Assembly: GCF_033955345.1 (NCBI RefSeq)
Contig: NZ_CP138332.1
Span: 4,216,001 to 4,280,000 of the forward strand
Direction of reading: 5' to 3'
Length of the DNA: 64,000 bases
Source of the DNA: Sphingobacterium bambusae
GTDB taxonomy: Bacteria; Bacteroidota; Bacteroidia; Sphingobacteriales; Sphingobacteriaceae
Shown piece after piece: positions 8,819 through 16,783 of the stretch. The translations under genes were made by a program, and so were the position numbers. Position 1 is the stretch's first letter. Each line of letters begins with the position of its first letter. The notes under the pieces are model-generated. The model was not told the DNA's origin. It saw nothing but the letters and a program-made list of their open reading frames with translations, and made no database searches.

Positions 8819-9442
8819 ATGAAAAACATAATAATCTCTGCCTCCGTGCTCATGGTTTCGGCGACTTTTTTAGGTAGTTGTGGGGGCTCGTCAAATAAAG
8901 ATAGTAAGGCTACCGCCGACGCAGCAACGTTGGGACAATTCGTTGGGAACGACAGTGACAATCCTTCTTTGTATCTGTATCTCGCGGATGCCAAAGAAAC
9001 GGATTCAACAATCGTTTATACAGCGAAGTCTTTGCATGATGCCGATACGGTAGGGATGAAAATTGAAGTGTCGAAAAATATCCCTGCGGGTGTTGGGGCA
9101 GATGGTAACCCGGATGAAAAAGATGGTTTCAAAACCGGTGTTATCAAATTTACGACGATCGGCAGTCAATCCGATGCATTTGTAAAAGCACTAGGTCAGG
9201 TCTACAAATCTCCAGCGCAAAGCGGCATGGCAACGTCGGTCATTGCACCGCTTGTTTTTTCATCCAACAAACAAGCTGTTGATCTTTCTAAAAATGGAAC
9301 ATACTCGTTCAAATTGTTTATGAACAACAGCGCAGGCGCAGAGGCTGAAGCTTTTGTTATTTTGGATCTCTATCGTCGCCTATTCGAATTAAAAGCCAGA
9401 GATAACACGCAGTTTCCTCGTTTGGTGGCAGCCTTTCAATAA
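8819..9442 (+). CDS. Lipoprotein of unknown function
   Basis: This 207-residue protein has a hydrophobic leader and lipobox FLGSC, with the lipidated cysteine at residue 21, followed by a Gly/Ser/Lys/Asp linker. The body is hydrophilic with several predicted strands and no motif I recognise. The ending VILDLYRRLFELKARDNTQFPRLVAAFQ is more basic than the rest. It is probably anchored in the inner or outer membrane facing the periplasm. It starts 49 bp after the dehydrogenase stop and could share its transcript. A strong terminator follows. Confidence 0.7.
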   Translation: MKNIIISASVLMVSATFLGSCGGSSNKDSKATADAATLGQFVGNDSDNPSLYLYLADAKETDSTIVYTAKSLHDADTVGMKIEVSKNIPAGVGADGNPDEKDGFKTGVIKFTTIGSQSDAFVKALGQVYKSPAQSGMATSVIAPLVFSSNKQAVDLSKNGTYSFKLFMNNSAGAEAEAFVILDLYRRLFELKARDNTQFPRLVAAFQ

Positions 9443-9447
9443 AATAA

Positions 9448-9609
9448 CTAAGATTTTAAGATATGTTGATTAGAGCTGGTTTCGGAGGAAACCGGCTTTT
9501 TTGTTTGTGAACTAGAATGGACATGCTGCGCTTGACCGTTTGTTCCGATACTGTAGTTGGAAAGTGCAAGCGCAAGTCCGGCAAGGAAAGAGATGATGAG
9601 TTTTTGCAT
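9448..9609 (-). CDS. Possible small exported peptide (53 aa)
   Basis: ATG at 9609 and TAG at 9448-9450 frame a 53-residue peptide. Its first 27 residues look like a signal peptide (MQKLIISFLAGLALALSN, cleavage near NGQA-QH). The mature tail would be about 26 residues, rich in Ser, His, Gln and Lys. It is convergent with the lipoprotein gene, and its 3' half contains that gene's terminator hairpin, so both cannot be optimal. No ribosome-binding site or promoter box is evident. The signal-like N-terminus is the only argument for it. Confidence 0.33.
   Translation of the reverse strand: MQKLIISFLAGLALALSNYSIGTNGQAQHVHSSSQTKKPVSSETSSNQHILKS
9474..9502 (+). terminator. Rho-independent terminator
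   Basis: AGCTGGTTTC and GAAACCGGCT form a 10-bp stem (one G-U pair) with a 4-base loop, followed by TTTTTTG. It lies 31 bp past the stop of the lipoprotein gene at 8819-9442. Confidence 0.85.
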
Positions 9610-9873
9610 AACGAATGTCGTTAGTATGTGCTGATTTCTTTATCGAATCTAGCGGCTTCCGCCCGTCGTTTCAAGCCCAATTAGGTCAATACTGTGCTGT
9701 AGTCGGTGAGCCTGCAGTTTTGCTCGGTGAAAATTCTGTTAAATCTGATTTTTTCCCTCCGTTTGTGTTAACGTTTTGTTATCAATAGCTTTTTTTTGTC
9801 CTAACCATATAGATTTTTTAAAACAAACGTTATATCCATATGGATATTTCCTAAGTTTTATTATTTTCATTGC
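9503..9873. other. Intergenic region with a palindrome
   Basis: Apart from the 5' half of the possible 53-aa peptide gene (to 9609), this stretch holds no convincing gene. It becomes AT-rich toward the right. A perfect 16-bp palindrome, ATATCCATATGGATAT, lies at 9832-9847, ending 26 bases before the next start codon. It could be a site for a dimeric regulator. Confidence 0.5.
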
Positions 9874-10752
9874 ATGGTTAGTCGTTTTTTGAGTTGCGTG
9901 TTTTTCTCCGCGCTCGTTCTGTTTGTCGTTGCACAAGATATTGGCACGGATAGGGTATCCTTGGGAAAAATAACTGATAGCAGGTTGAATGAACTTTCTG
10001 GTTTAGTTAACTCCCGTAGAGATCCATCTTTCTTTTGGACGCATAATGATAGCGGCGACAGTGCCCGGATCTTTTTGATTGATAAGCAGGCAAAACTTCG
10101 TTGCGTTGTACGATTAGAGGGAGTGGATCTTGTTGATACGGAAGATATTGCCTGGTTCAAGAAAGATGGTCGATCGTATCTGTTGTTGGCGGATATTGGC
10201 GACAACCGTGGAAGGCGCTCTAGTGTGCAATTGTATATTTTTGAGGAACCTGAGTGGAAAGCAGGGCAATCACGTCTTTCGATTCCGCGGTCGAAGATCA
10301 AAAAGATCAACCTACAATATGCCGATAGGCCGCGCGATGCGGAGGCTATCTTTGTGGATCCGCATGATTTAAAAGGTTATCTGATCTCCAAACGCGATCT
10401 TCAAGTTGGTGTATATCCAATTGACTTTCAGCAGGCAAAGGATGGTGATACCTTGGTGCTAAGGCGTACGTCAAGCCTGCCCATGACATTTATTACTGCG
10501 GCGGATATCTCATCTGATGGAAGCCGGATACTGCTCAAAAACCTTGGCCAGGTATTCCAATGGCGACGCGAAGCGAACAAAGATATTGTTGATGTATTTA
10601 AACAAGAACCCGATACCTTGTCGTACCAAGCCGAGCCGCAAGGCGAAGCTATTTGTTTTGGCCTAGAAAATAATGTTTTCTACACGGTCAGTGAACGCCC
10701 CTTGGGCTTAGATGCGTATCTTTATCGCTATCAAATGCTGTCCGGGAAGTAA
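9874..10752 (+). CDS. Exported beta-propeller-like protein of unknown function
   Basis: This 292-residue protein has a short signal peptide (hydrophobic residues 4-20). Recurrent strand motifs occur: LSGLVNSRRDPSFFWTHNDS (about 40-60), VDLVDTEDIAWFKKDGRSYLLLADIGDN (about 84-111) and PRDAEAIFVDP (about 151-161). This pattern of LSGL and DxEDI blocks is common in Bacteroidota secreted proteins predicted to fold as propellers and loosely related to SdiA-regulated or phytase-like domains. No catalytic residues can be assigned. The following esterase gene starts 35 bp downstream on the same strand and may be co-transcribed. Confidence 0.7.
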   Translation: MVSRFLSCVFFSALVLFVVAQDIGTDRVSLGKITDSRLNELSGLVNSRRDPSFFWTHNDSGDSARIFLIDKQAKLRCVVRLEGVDLVDTEDIAWFKKDGRSYLLLADIGDNRGRRSSVQLYIFEEPEWKAGQSRLSIPRSKIKKINLQYADRPRDAEAIFVDPHDLKGYLISKRDLQVGVYPIDFQQAKDGDTLVLRRTSSLPMTFITAADISSDGSRILLKNLGQVFQWRREANKDIVDVFKQEPDTLSYQAEPQGEAICFGLENNVFYTVSERPLGLDAYLYRYQMLSGK

Positions 10753-10787
10753 TCAGCATAGTTTATATTATATTTTATCCTTTTATA

Positions 10788-11600
10788 ATGAAGAATATCC
10801 TTTTATTCGTTGTCAGTTTTCTAGTTTTTGGACATAGCAGGGCTGCACAGGTAGATACCGTAGCGGTGTTCAGCGTCGGTATGAATAAAACCATTAAAAC
10901 GGTTGTTGTGTTACCTGAAAAGCAACAGGCTCGTTCTGTATTGTATTTGTTGCACGGCTATTCCGGCAACTATTCCAATTGGGTGAATAATGCTCCGCAG
11001 CTGAAGGAATTGGTTGATCGTTATGGCTACGCCGTGGTTTGTCCAGATGGCGGATTTGATAGCTGGTACTGGGATACAAAAGATCAAAATTATAAATACG
11101 AGACCTTCATGATTAAGGAATTGATTCCTTTTATAGAAAGCAAATACAAGATCAATGCTGATCGTGCGCACCGTGGAATAACAGGATTGAGCATGGGCGG
11201 GCATGGTGCTTTATATCTTGCATTTCGTCATCAAGATCTTTTTGCTTCTGCAGGAAGCACGGCGGGAGGGGTAGATATCCGACCGTTTCCGAACAATTGG
11301 AATATGAAACAACGATTGGGATCCTATGATGCCAACAAAAGCGCTTGGGATGAGCATACCGTAATGGAGCTCACGCATTTGGTGCAGCCGGGCATGTTAC
11401 AGCTGTTCATCGATTGTGGTACGGAAGACTTTTTCTTCGGCGTCAATAACAAATTGCATGAGAAACTGGATTATTTAAACATTTCTCATCATTATCTCGC
11501 CATGCCCGGTAGGCACGACTGGAATTATTGGTCGCGGTCCATCGACTATCAAATGGCTTTTTTTAATCAATGCTTTCTTACGCAATCTAAAACAAAGTAA
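10788..11600 (+). CDS. Secreted alpha/beta-hydrolase esterase (esterase D / putative-esterase family)
   Basis: This 270-residue protein has a signal peptide (MKNILLFVVSFLVFGHSRAAQ). It matches the PF00756 putative-esterase family: VLYLLHGYSGNYSNWVNN near 52-69, the nucleophile elbow GLSMGGHGAL (Ser near 134), an acid region DCGTEDFF (near 209-216) and a catalytic histidine in MPGRHDWNYW (near 243). It probably deacylates a periplasmic or extracellular ester. It is 9 bp ahead of a TonB-dependent receptor gene and probably co-transcribed with it and the following DUF4249 gene, so a role in processing the imported ligand is possible. That link is inference. Confidence 0.85.
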   Translation: MKNILLFVVSFLVFGHSRAAQVDTVAVFSVGMNKTIKTVVVLPEKQQARSVLYLLHGYSGNYSNWVNNAPQLKELVDRYGYAVVCPDGGFDSWYWDTKDQNYKYETFMIKELIPFIESKYKINADRAHRGITGLSMGGHGALYLAFRHQDLFASAGSTAGGVDIRPFPNNWNMKQRLGSYDANKSAWDEHTVMELTHLVQPGMLQLFIDCGTEDFFFGVNNKLHEKLDYLNISHHYLAMPGRHDWNYWSRSIDYQMAFFNQCFLTQSKTK

Positions 11601-11609
11601 AGCGCCCTT

Positions 11610-13925
11610 ATGATAAGATTTATTGTTGTTGCAGCCTGCTTGCTGTGTAGTATGCAGGCCTTCGCACAAGACGTCGTACTTAGTGGGGTGCTGCGTGATG
11701 CGAATACGGGTGAAACGCTGATTGGAGCGGTTGTTTCCACGGAAAATAATGTACATGCCACCAGTACTAACGCTTATGGTTTTTTCTCGCTCTCACTTCC
11801 TTCAGGCATACATAAAATTCAGCTCAGTTATGTGGGCTATGAAACAAAGGTCGAAGAGCTGAACCTCCAAAGCAGCAGGCGCTTGAATGCCGAGCTTAAG
11901 CCTTTGGATAACCTTTTGGACGAGGTCGTTGTTTCGGCAAAAAAGAAAGATGGAAATGTGCGCGATGCGCAAATGGGGGCTTTCAATATGACGATGGAAG
12001 AGATCAAGAATGTGCCGGTGCTATTTGGCGAAAAGGATCTTTTGAAAACTATACAGCTCTTGCCTGGCGTGCAGAGTGGAGGCGAGGGCACCTCCAACTT
12101 TTACGTGCGTGGTGGCGGATCTGACCAAAATCTCATCCTATTGGATGAGGCTACAGTATACAATGCATCCCATTTACTGGGTTTTTTCTCGACATTTAAC
12201 TCGGATGCCATTAAAGATGTGCAGCTCTATAAGGGCGGCATACCATCCCAGTTTGGTGGGCGTATATCATCGGTGCTGGATATTGCCATGATGGATGGCA
12301 ACCAAAAACGGTTTTCCACGGAGGGCGGTATTGGCTTAATTGCTTCGCGCTTGAAGATCGAAGCTCCTATCGTCAAAGATAAGAGCTCTTTTATGATCAG
12401 TGGTCGACGTACCTATGCGGACATGTTTCTTAAATTGTCCAATGATCAAGATGTGAATCAGAGCAAGCTGTATTTCTATGATCTCAATGCCAAACTTAAT
12501 TTCAAACTTAATGACAAAAATACCTTGTATTTGTCTGGGTATTTCGGGAAAGATGATCTTGGCTATTCCGACCTTTTTAGTTTTGATTGGGGCAATGCAA
12601 CAGCAACGGTGCGTTGGAACCATATTTTTAATGACAAGCTGTTTAGCAACACGTCCCTAATCTACAGTGATTTTACGTACAATGTACAGGTGTCGAGCGA
12701 TGATACCGATTTTAGCATTGCCTCCAAGATACTTAACTGGAACCTGAAGCAGGACTTTTCCTACTATGCAAATACCAATAGCACCATCCGTTTTGGCTTG
12801 AATGTATTGCGGCAGTCGATACAGCCTGCAAGTTTAAACGCATCGCGAAGCTCCAATGTGAATTCCATAACCGTGGATACGCGGCAAGGGATAGATTTGG
12901 CAGCTTATGTATCACATGAATGGAAGCCCTTGGATCGCTTATCGGTAATCTATGGATTACGCGTAAATGACTTTATGGTGATGGGGCCTGGAACATTTTA
13001 CGACTTTGATGCCGATGGCGAAAATACGGGTGAAACGTTTTACGGAACACGTGTAGCCAAGCATTATTTCAATTTGGAACCCCGCTTTTCGGCCAGCTTT
13101 CTGTTGAATGATCAGAGTAGTATAAAGGCTTCATACAACCGGATTGCACAGAATTTACACCAACTGACTAATACAACATCTAGCCTGCCTACCGATCAAT
13201 ATGTGGTCAGCAGCCTGAATATCAAACCTCAAATAGCCAACCAAGGCGCTGTCGGATATTTCCGCAATTTTATGGACAATGGCTATGAGTTTTCTATGGA
13301 AGCCTATTACAAGTACATGCAAAATCAAATAGATTTTCGGAACGGAGCCGATCTGCAAGCCAACCGTCTTTTGGAAGGTGAGCTGCTTTTTGGGATAGGC
13401 CGCGCTTATGGACTAGAGTGGTATTTCCGGAAAAATGTAGGTAAATTGAACGGATGGATTAGCTATACCTTGGCGAAAAGTGAGCGTAAATTTGATGAAA
13501 TAGATAATGGGAACTGGTTCAGCGCGCGGCAGGATCGCACGCACGATCTATCCGTGGTGGGCATGTATGAGCTTTCTAAAAGCTGGACGCTGGGCGCTAC
13601 CTTTATATTTAACACCGGAAATGCAGTGACTTTCCCAAGTGGCAAGTATGAAGTAGACGGTAGGTCGATGTTCTATTATACGGAGCGCAACGGCTATCGT
13701 ATGCCTAATTACCACCGTCTGGATCTGTCTGCAACCTACGAACCTCGAAAAGCAAATAAACGCTTCAATTCTAGCTGGACCTTTGGCGTTTACAACGCCT
13801 ACAACCGAAGGAACGCTTACATCATCGATTTCCGCGACAGCGAAACGACACCAAATGCTACCGAAGCGTATCAGGTTGCCCTATTTGGTATTATTCCTTC
13901 GGTTACTTGGAACTTCAAATTTTAA
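11610..13925 (+). CDS. TonB-dependent outer-membrane receptor with carboxypeptidase-like regulatory domain
   Basis: This 771-residue protein has a signal peptide ending AFA-Q at residue 20. A CarboxypepD_reg-like domain follows (about 22-100: LSGVLRDANTGETLIGAVV, then IQLSYVGYETKVEEL). The plug domain spans about 115-225 (LPGVQSGGEGTSNFYVRGG, then YKGGIPSQFGGRISSVLDI). The remainder is a beta-barrel ending in a C-terminal phenylalanine (TWNFKF). It is shorter than SusC proteins (about 1000 aa) and belongs to the smaller receptor group that pairs with DUF4249 lipoproteins, as it does here. The ligand is unknown. Energy would come from TonB-ExbBD encoded elsewhere. Confidence 0.95.
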   Translation: MIRFIVVAACLLCSMQAFAQDVVLSGVLRDANTGETLIGAVVSTENNVHATSTNAYGFFSLSLPSGIHKIQLSYVGYETKVEELNLQSSRRLNAELKPLDNLLDEVVVSAKKKDGNVRDAQMGAFNMTMEEIKNVPVLFGEKDLLKTIQLLPGVQSGGEGTSNFYVRGGGSDQNLILLDEATVYNASHLLGFFSTFNSDAIKDVQLYKGGIPSQFGGRISSVLDIAMMDGNQKRFSTEGGIGLIASRLKIEAPIVKDKSSFMISGRRTYADMFLKLSNDQDVNQSKLYFYDLNAKLNFKLNDKNTLYLSGYFGKDDLGYSDLFSFDWGNATATVRWNHIFNDKLFSNTSLIYSDFTYNVQVSSDDTDFSIASKILNWNLKQDFSYYANTNSTIRFGLNVLRQSIQPASLNASRSSNVNSITVDTRQGIDLAAYVSHEWKPLDRLSVIYGLRVNDFMVMGPGTFYDFDADGENTGETFYGTRVAKHYFNLEPRFSASFLLNDQSSIKASYNRIAQNLHQLTNTTSSLPTDQYVVSSLNIKPQIANQGAVGYFRNFMDNGYEFSMEAYYKYMQNQIDFRNGADLQANRLLEGELLFGIGRAYGLEWYFRKNVGKLNGWISYTLAKSERKFDEIDNGNWFSARQDRTHDLSVVGMYELSKSWTLGATFIFNTGNAVTFPSGKYEVDGRSMFYYTERNGYRMPNYHRLDLSATYEPRKANKRFNSSWTFGVYNAYNRRNAYIIDFRDSETTPNATEAYQVALFGIIPSVTWNFKF

Positions 13926-13932
13926 CAGAAAC

Positions 13933-14742
13933 ATGAAAGCAACATTTTATCTCTATATAGCAGCCTTTTTTTTCGTGTTTACTTCCTGTGAGGAAGTGAT
14001 CGATATTGATCTCAATGACGCGGATCCGCGGGTGGTGATCGAAGCGCAGCTGTCGGACCTAGCTACAGAACAACGCATCCGCGTGTCCAAAACCGTAGCT
14101 TTTACAGAATCTATTGGCTCACGACCCGTAGCAGATGCAGAAGTTTCTGTAACAGATAACCGTGGCCGAGTATATACCTTTACCTACGAGGATAACGGTT
14201 ACTATATCAATCGCAATTTTAGACCGGCAGCCCATAGGAGCTACGATCTGCTGGTAAATGTGGAAGGCGAGGTTTTTGAGGCTAACTGCGTTATGCCTCC
14301 TTTTGTAGAAGTGGATTCTGTAGGAATCTTGGAGGAAACGCTCTTCGGCGATCCCTATTACTTTGCTACATTCAAATTTCAGGATCCTGCAGGTGTGGCC
14401 AATTATTACAAATATGATGTTTCGATCAATAGTGCTGGATTTCGATTTGCTAGTGCCCAGAATGATAAGTTTAATGACGGTCTTTATGTAACCCATCAGA
14501 TATCCGACTTGGATACGGATATGCTGCCAGGAGATAGCATCGTTGTTCGACGTTACTGTATCGATCGTCGGGTTTTCGACTATTGGAACGAATTTCAATC
14601 TACTAATCCGGGTACCGCGGCACCGGGCAATCCTACCTCCAATATTTCCAATAACGCATTGGGCTACTTTTCGGTGGCCTCTGTGAAAGAGTTTGGACTG
14701 CGTATTCCCGAGGAGGTAATCACGGAAACGGAGGGCAACTAG
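13933..14742 (+). CDS. DUF4249 lipoprotein, partner of the TonB receptor
   Basis: This 269-residue protein starts at the ATG at 13933, seven bases after the receptor stop. That start gives a signal peptide with lipobox FTSC (Cys at 18), whereas an upstream extension of the frame would run inside the receptor gene. EEVIDIDLNDADPRVVIEA after the lipobox, then an Ig-like VADAEVSVTDNRGRVYTFTYE segment and a later HQISDLDTDMLPGD region, are the DUF4249 pattern. Such proteins are surface lipoproteins almost always next to TonB receptors and may act as a lid or ligand capture unit, as SusD does for SusC. The gene overlaps the convergent deacetylase gene by 4 bp. Confidence 0.88.
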   Translation: MKATFYLYIAAFFFVFTSCEEVIDIDLNDADPRVVIEAQLSDLATEQRIRVSKTVAFTESIGSRPVADAEVSVTDNRGRVYTFTYEDNGYYINRNFRPAAHRSYDLLVNVEGEVFEANCVMPPFVEVDSVGILEETLFGDPYYFATFKFQDPAGVANYYKYDVSINSAGFRFASAQNDKFNDGLYVTHQISDLDTDMLPGDSIVVRRYCIDRRVFDYWNEFQSTNPGTAAPGNPTSNISNNALGYFSVASVKEFGLRIPEEVITETEGN

Positions 14743-15365
14743 GCTTTCACCCTGGTTTCCAGTTGATCAAAAGTGAATCCCCTTTTTAGTAGTTCATCGA
14801 TTACACGTGGTAGGGCGTAGCTCACCCGTGGAATGGCCTTGATGTTATCGTGAAAAACGATAATAGATCCATTCCGACTGTGCTTGATAACATTTCGATA
14901 ACACTGTTCGGGACTTAGGTTGACATTAAAATCGCCTGAGAGAACGTCCCAAAAAATGACTTCGAAATACGGGTATAGCTGCCGAAGCTGCGATTTCTTT
15001 ACGCGAGCATAAGGGGGACGAAATAGATTCGTTTTTGTGAGCTTTTGACATGTGGCTATATTCTCGATATAGGCATCATCGTCTGTATCCCAACCTCTAA
15101 GATGGTTGTGCGTGTGATTGCCTACGCTGTGTCCCTCTTCCAGCATACGTTGAAAGATAGCTGGATGCTTGAGGATATTTTCGCCCACGCAGAAAAAAGT
15201 CGCTTTAATATCATATTGTGCAAGGGTGTCCAGTATAAAGGGCGTTATTTCCGGAATAGGGCCATCATCGAAAGTAAGGTATATTTTTTTATCCTTTCTC
15301 GATTTGTTAAACGTGACTTTGCGGTAAAACCAACGCAAAAAAAAGGGCGCATTAACAAAATACAT
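14739..15365 (-). CDS. Polysaccharide deacetylase family protein (NodB homology)
   Basis: A 208-residue protein from the ATG at 15365. NodB motif 1 is TFDDGP near residues 31-36 and motif 2 is HTHNH near 84-88, supplying the catalytic Asp and the metal ligands Asp-His-His. Later motifs include LFRPPYARVKKSQLR and IIVFHDN. Known role: metal-dependent N- or O-deacetylation of chitin oligomers, peptidoglycan or exopolysaccharide. A leading stretch FFLRWFYRKV is mildly hydrophobic but not a clear signal. A TTG further upstream lies inside a promoter box (15390-15397), so the ATG is preferred. The gene is divergent from tolC. Confidence 0.9.
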   Translation of the reverse strand: MYFVNAPFFLRWFYRKVTFNKSRKDKKIYLTFDDGPIPEITPFILDTLAQYDIKATFFCVGENILKHPAIFQRMLEEGHSVGNHTHNHLRGWDTDDDAYIENIATCQKLTKTNLFRPPYARVKKSQLRQLYPYFEVIFWDVLSGDFNVNLSPEQCYRNVIKHSRNGSIIVFHDNIKAIPRVSYALPRVIDELLKRGFTFDQLETRVKA

Positions 15366-15389
15366 GTTGATAATCTCAGATTTTTGTCT

Positions 15390-15397
15390 CAAATTTA
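15390..15397 (-). promoter_or_regulatory. -7 box of the polysaccharide deacetylase gene
   Basis: On the minus strand the sequence is TAAATTTG, matching TAnnTTTG, 24 bases before the ATG at 15365. No good -33 box is seen. Confidence 0.5.
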
Positions 15398-15423
15398 GGA
15401 ATCATTTACACTTAAATTACGAA

Positions 15424-16776
15424 ATGATACGAAAATTATCGTCCTGTCTCTTTGCTTGGTTGGTTTTCGTCTGTTTTGGATGCCCCGTAGCTCTAGCGCA
15501 GCTGAGCCTAGAGCATGCCATACAGACGACACTCGATCGTAATTTGCAAATACGCCAAGCACAATTTGGTTATCAAATCAGTGAGCAGACGCTCTACCAA
15601 TCCAAGTCGGAGCTTTATCCAAATCTGTCGTTTGGTTTTAATGGCGGCTACAATTATGGTTTGATCTTCGATCAAACGACAGGACAGTTGATTCGTGGTA
15701 GTTCGAACACTAGCGCCGGTGCTAATATAGGCTCTAGTGTGGCAGTGTTTCAGGGCTTTCAGAAAATTAATCAGATAAAAGCTAATAAAATTCAGCTATC
15801 CATCGACGCTTCTGAAGTCGATAAGATAAAGAATGATCTCATTCTTTCCGTTGTCACGAATTACTTGGAAGCAATAACCAATGGGGAGTTGCATGAGGCG
15901 GCAAAACAACAGGTTAAACTCTCTCGGGAGCAATTGCGACAGGATAGTATACAGTTCGCCGTCGGCAATAAAACCGTGGCCGATCTTGCGCAGTCTGAAA
16001 ACCAAGTGGCTACCGATGAACTCAGCATCATGACTTCGGAGAATGCTTACGAGCTTTCTTTGTTGAATCTAAAACAGTTGATGGAGATGTCTCCTGATAC
16101 AATTTTTACGCTCGAAAAGCCAGATATTGCGGAGATTATGGCCGAGTATGCGATTTTATCATTTGATGATGTGTTTGAAAAAGCACTCGATACACAGCCT
16201 ATTGTGGAACAGGCCGGATATAACATCGCTTTGGCCAAAAAGAACATCGATATTGCCAAAGGTGGTTATTATCCTTCAATTACTCTATCTACGGGTTATG
16301 GTACAAATTATTCCTCGCAATTCCTGAATATGCAAACGTTAAACCCTTTGCCTTTCTTCACCCAATTTAATCGAAATAAAACCTTTCAGAGCCAACTGGG
16401 CGTCAACGTGCCGATATTTAATAATAACCGAACCAAGGTTGCGGTAAATAAGGCGAAGCTAAGTTTCCTGCAGGCGCAAACGGAAGATGCTATCACACGC
16501 CGGAATTTACAGAAAACCATTGGGCAGGCAATCTTGGATCTCAAGTTTGCCAACAAACAGTATTTTACCTCGCAGGTGGCATTCAATTCTTCGCGAGTGG
16601 CTTTCGAAGCGATAAAGGAACGATACGATGTGGGAATGGCTAATTCTATGGAGATGTTTACAGCACAAACAAATATGAACAGAGCGGAGTTTGATATGAT
16701 ACGCCGTAAATATGAAATGGTATTCCGAGGAAAGGTAATAGACTACTACATTGGCAATCCAATAACATTTAATTAA
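15424..16776 (+). CDS. TolC-family outer-membrane efflux protein
   Basis: A 450-residue protein from the ATG at 15424, chosen because it begins a signal peptide (MIRKLSSCLFAWLVFVCF, cleavage near ALA-Q). The mature part opens LSLEHAIQTTLDRNLQIRQAQ, the standard OEP repeat start. A second repeat follows (FDDVFEKALDTQPIVEQAGYNIALAKKNIDIAKGGYYP) and the protein ends with the MEMFTAQTNMNRAEFDMIRRKYEMVFR helix. It forms the outer-membrane channel of tripartite pumps. The adaptor gene follows after 7 bp, but no inner-membrane transporter gene is present in the cluster. Confidence 0.94.
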   Translation: MIRKLSSCLFAWLVFVCFGCPVALAQLSLEHAIQTTLDRNLQIRQAQFGYQISEQTLYQSKSELYPNLSFGFNGGYNYGLIFDQTTGQLIRGSSNTSAGANIGSSVAVFQGFQKINQIKANKIQLSIDASEVDKIKNDLILSVVTNYLEAITNGELHEAAKQQVKLSREQLRQDSIQFAVGNKTVADLAQSENQVATDELSIMTSENAYELSLLNLKQLMEMSPDTIFTLEKPDIAEIMAEYAILSFDDVFEKALDTQPIVEQAGYNIALAKKNIDIAKGGYYPSITLSTGYGTNYSSQFLNMQTLNPLPFFTQFNRNKTFQSQLGVNVPIFNNNRTKVAVNKAKLSFLQAQTEDAITRRNLQKTIGQAILDLKFANKQYFTSQVAFNSSRVAFEAIKERYDVGMANSMEMFTAQTNMNRAEFDMIRRKYEMVFRGKVIDYYIGNPITFN

Positions 16777-16783
16777 TACCAGC

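Noticed and set aside
13783..13932. Longer start for the DUF4249 lipoprotein
   Set aside because: It would lie inside the receptor gene and bury the signal peptide; the ATG at 13933 gives a clean lipobox leader.
15366..15423. Longer starts for tolC (from 15364) and the deacetylase (TTG at 15392)
   Set aside because: The tolC extension puts polar residues before the signal peptide; the deacetylase TTG is part of its own -7 box.
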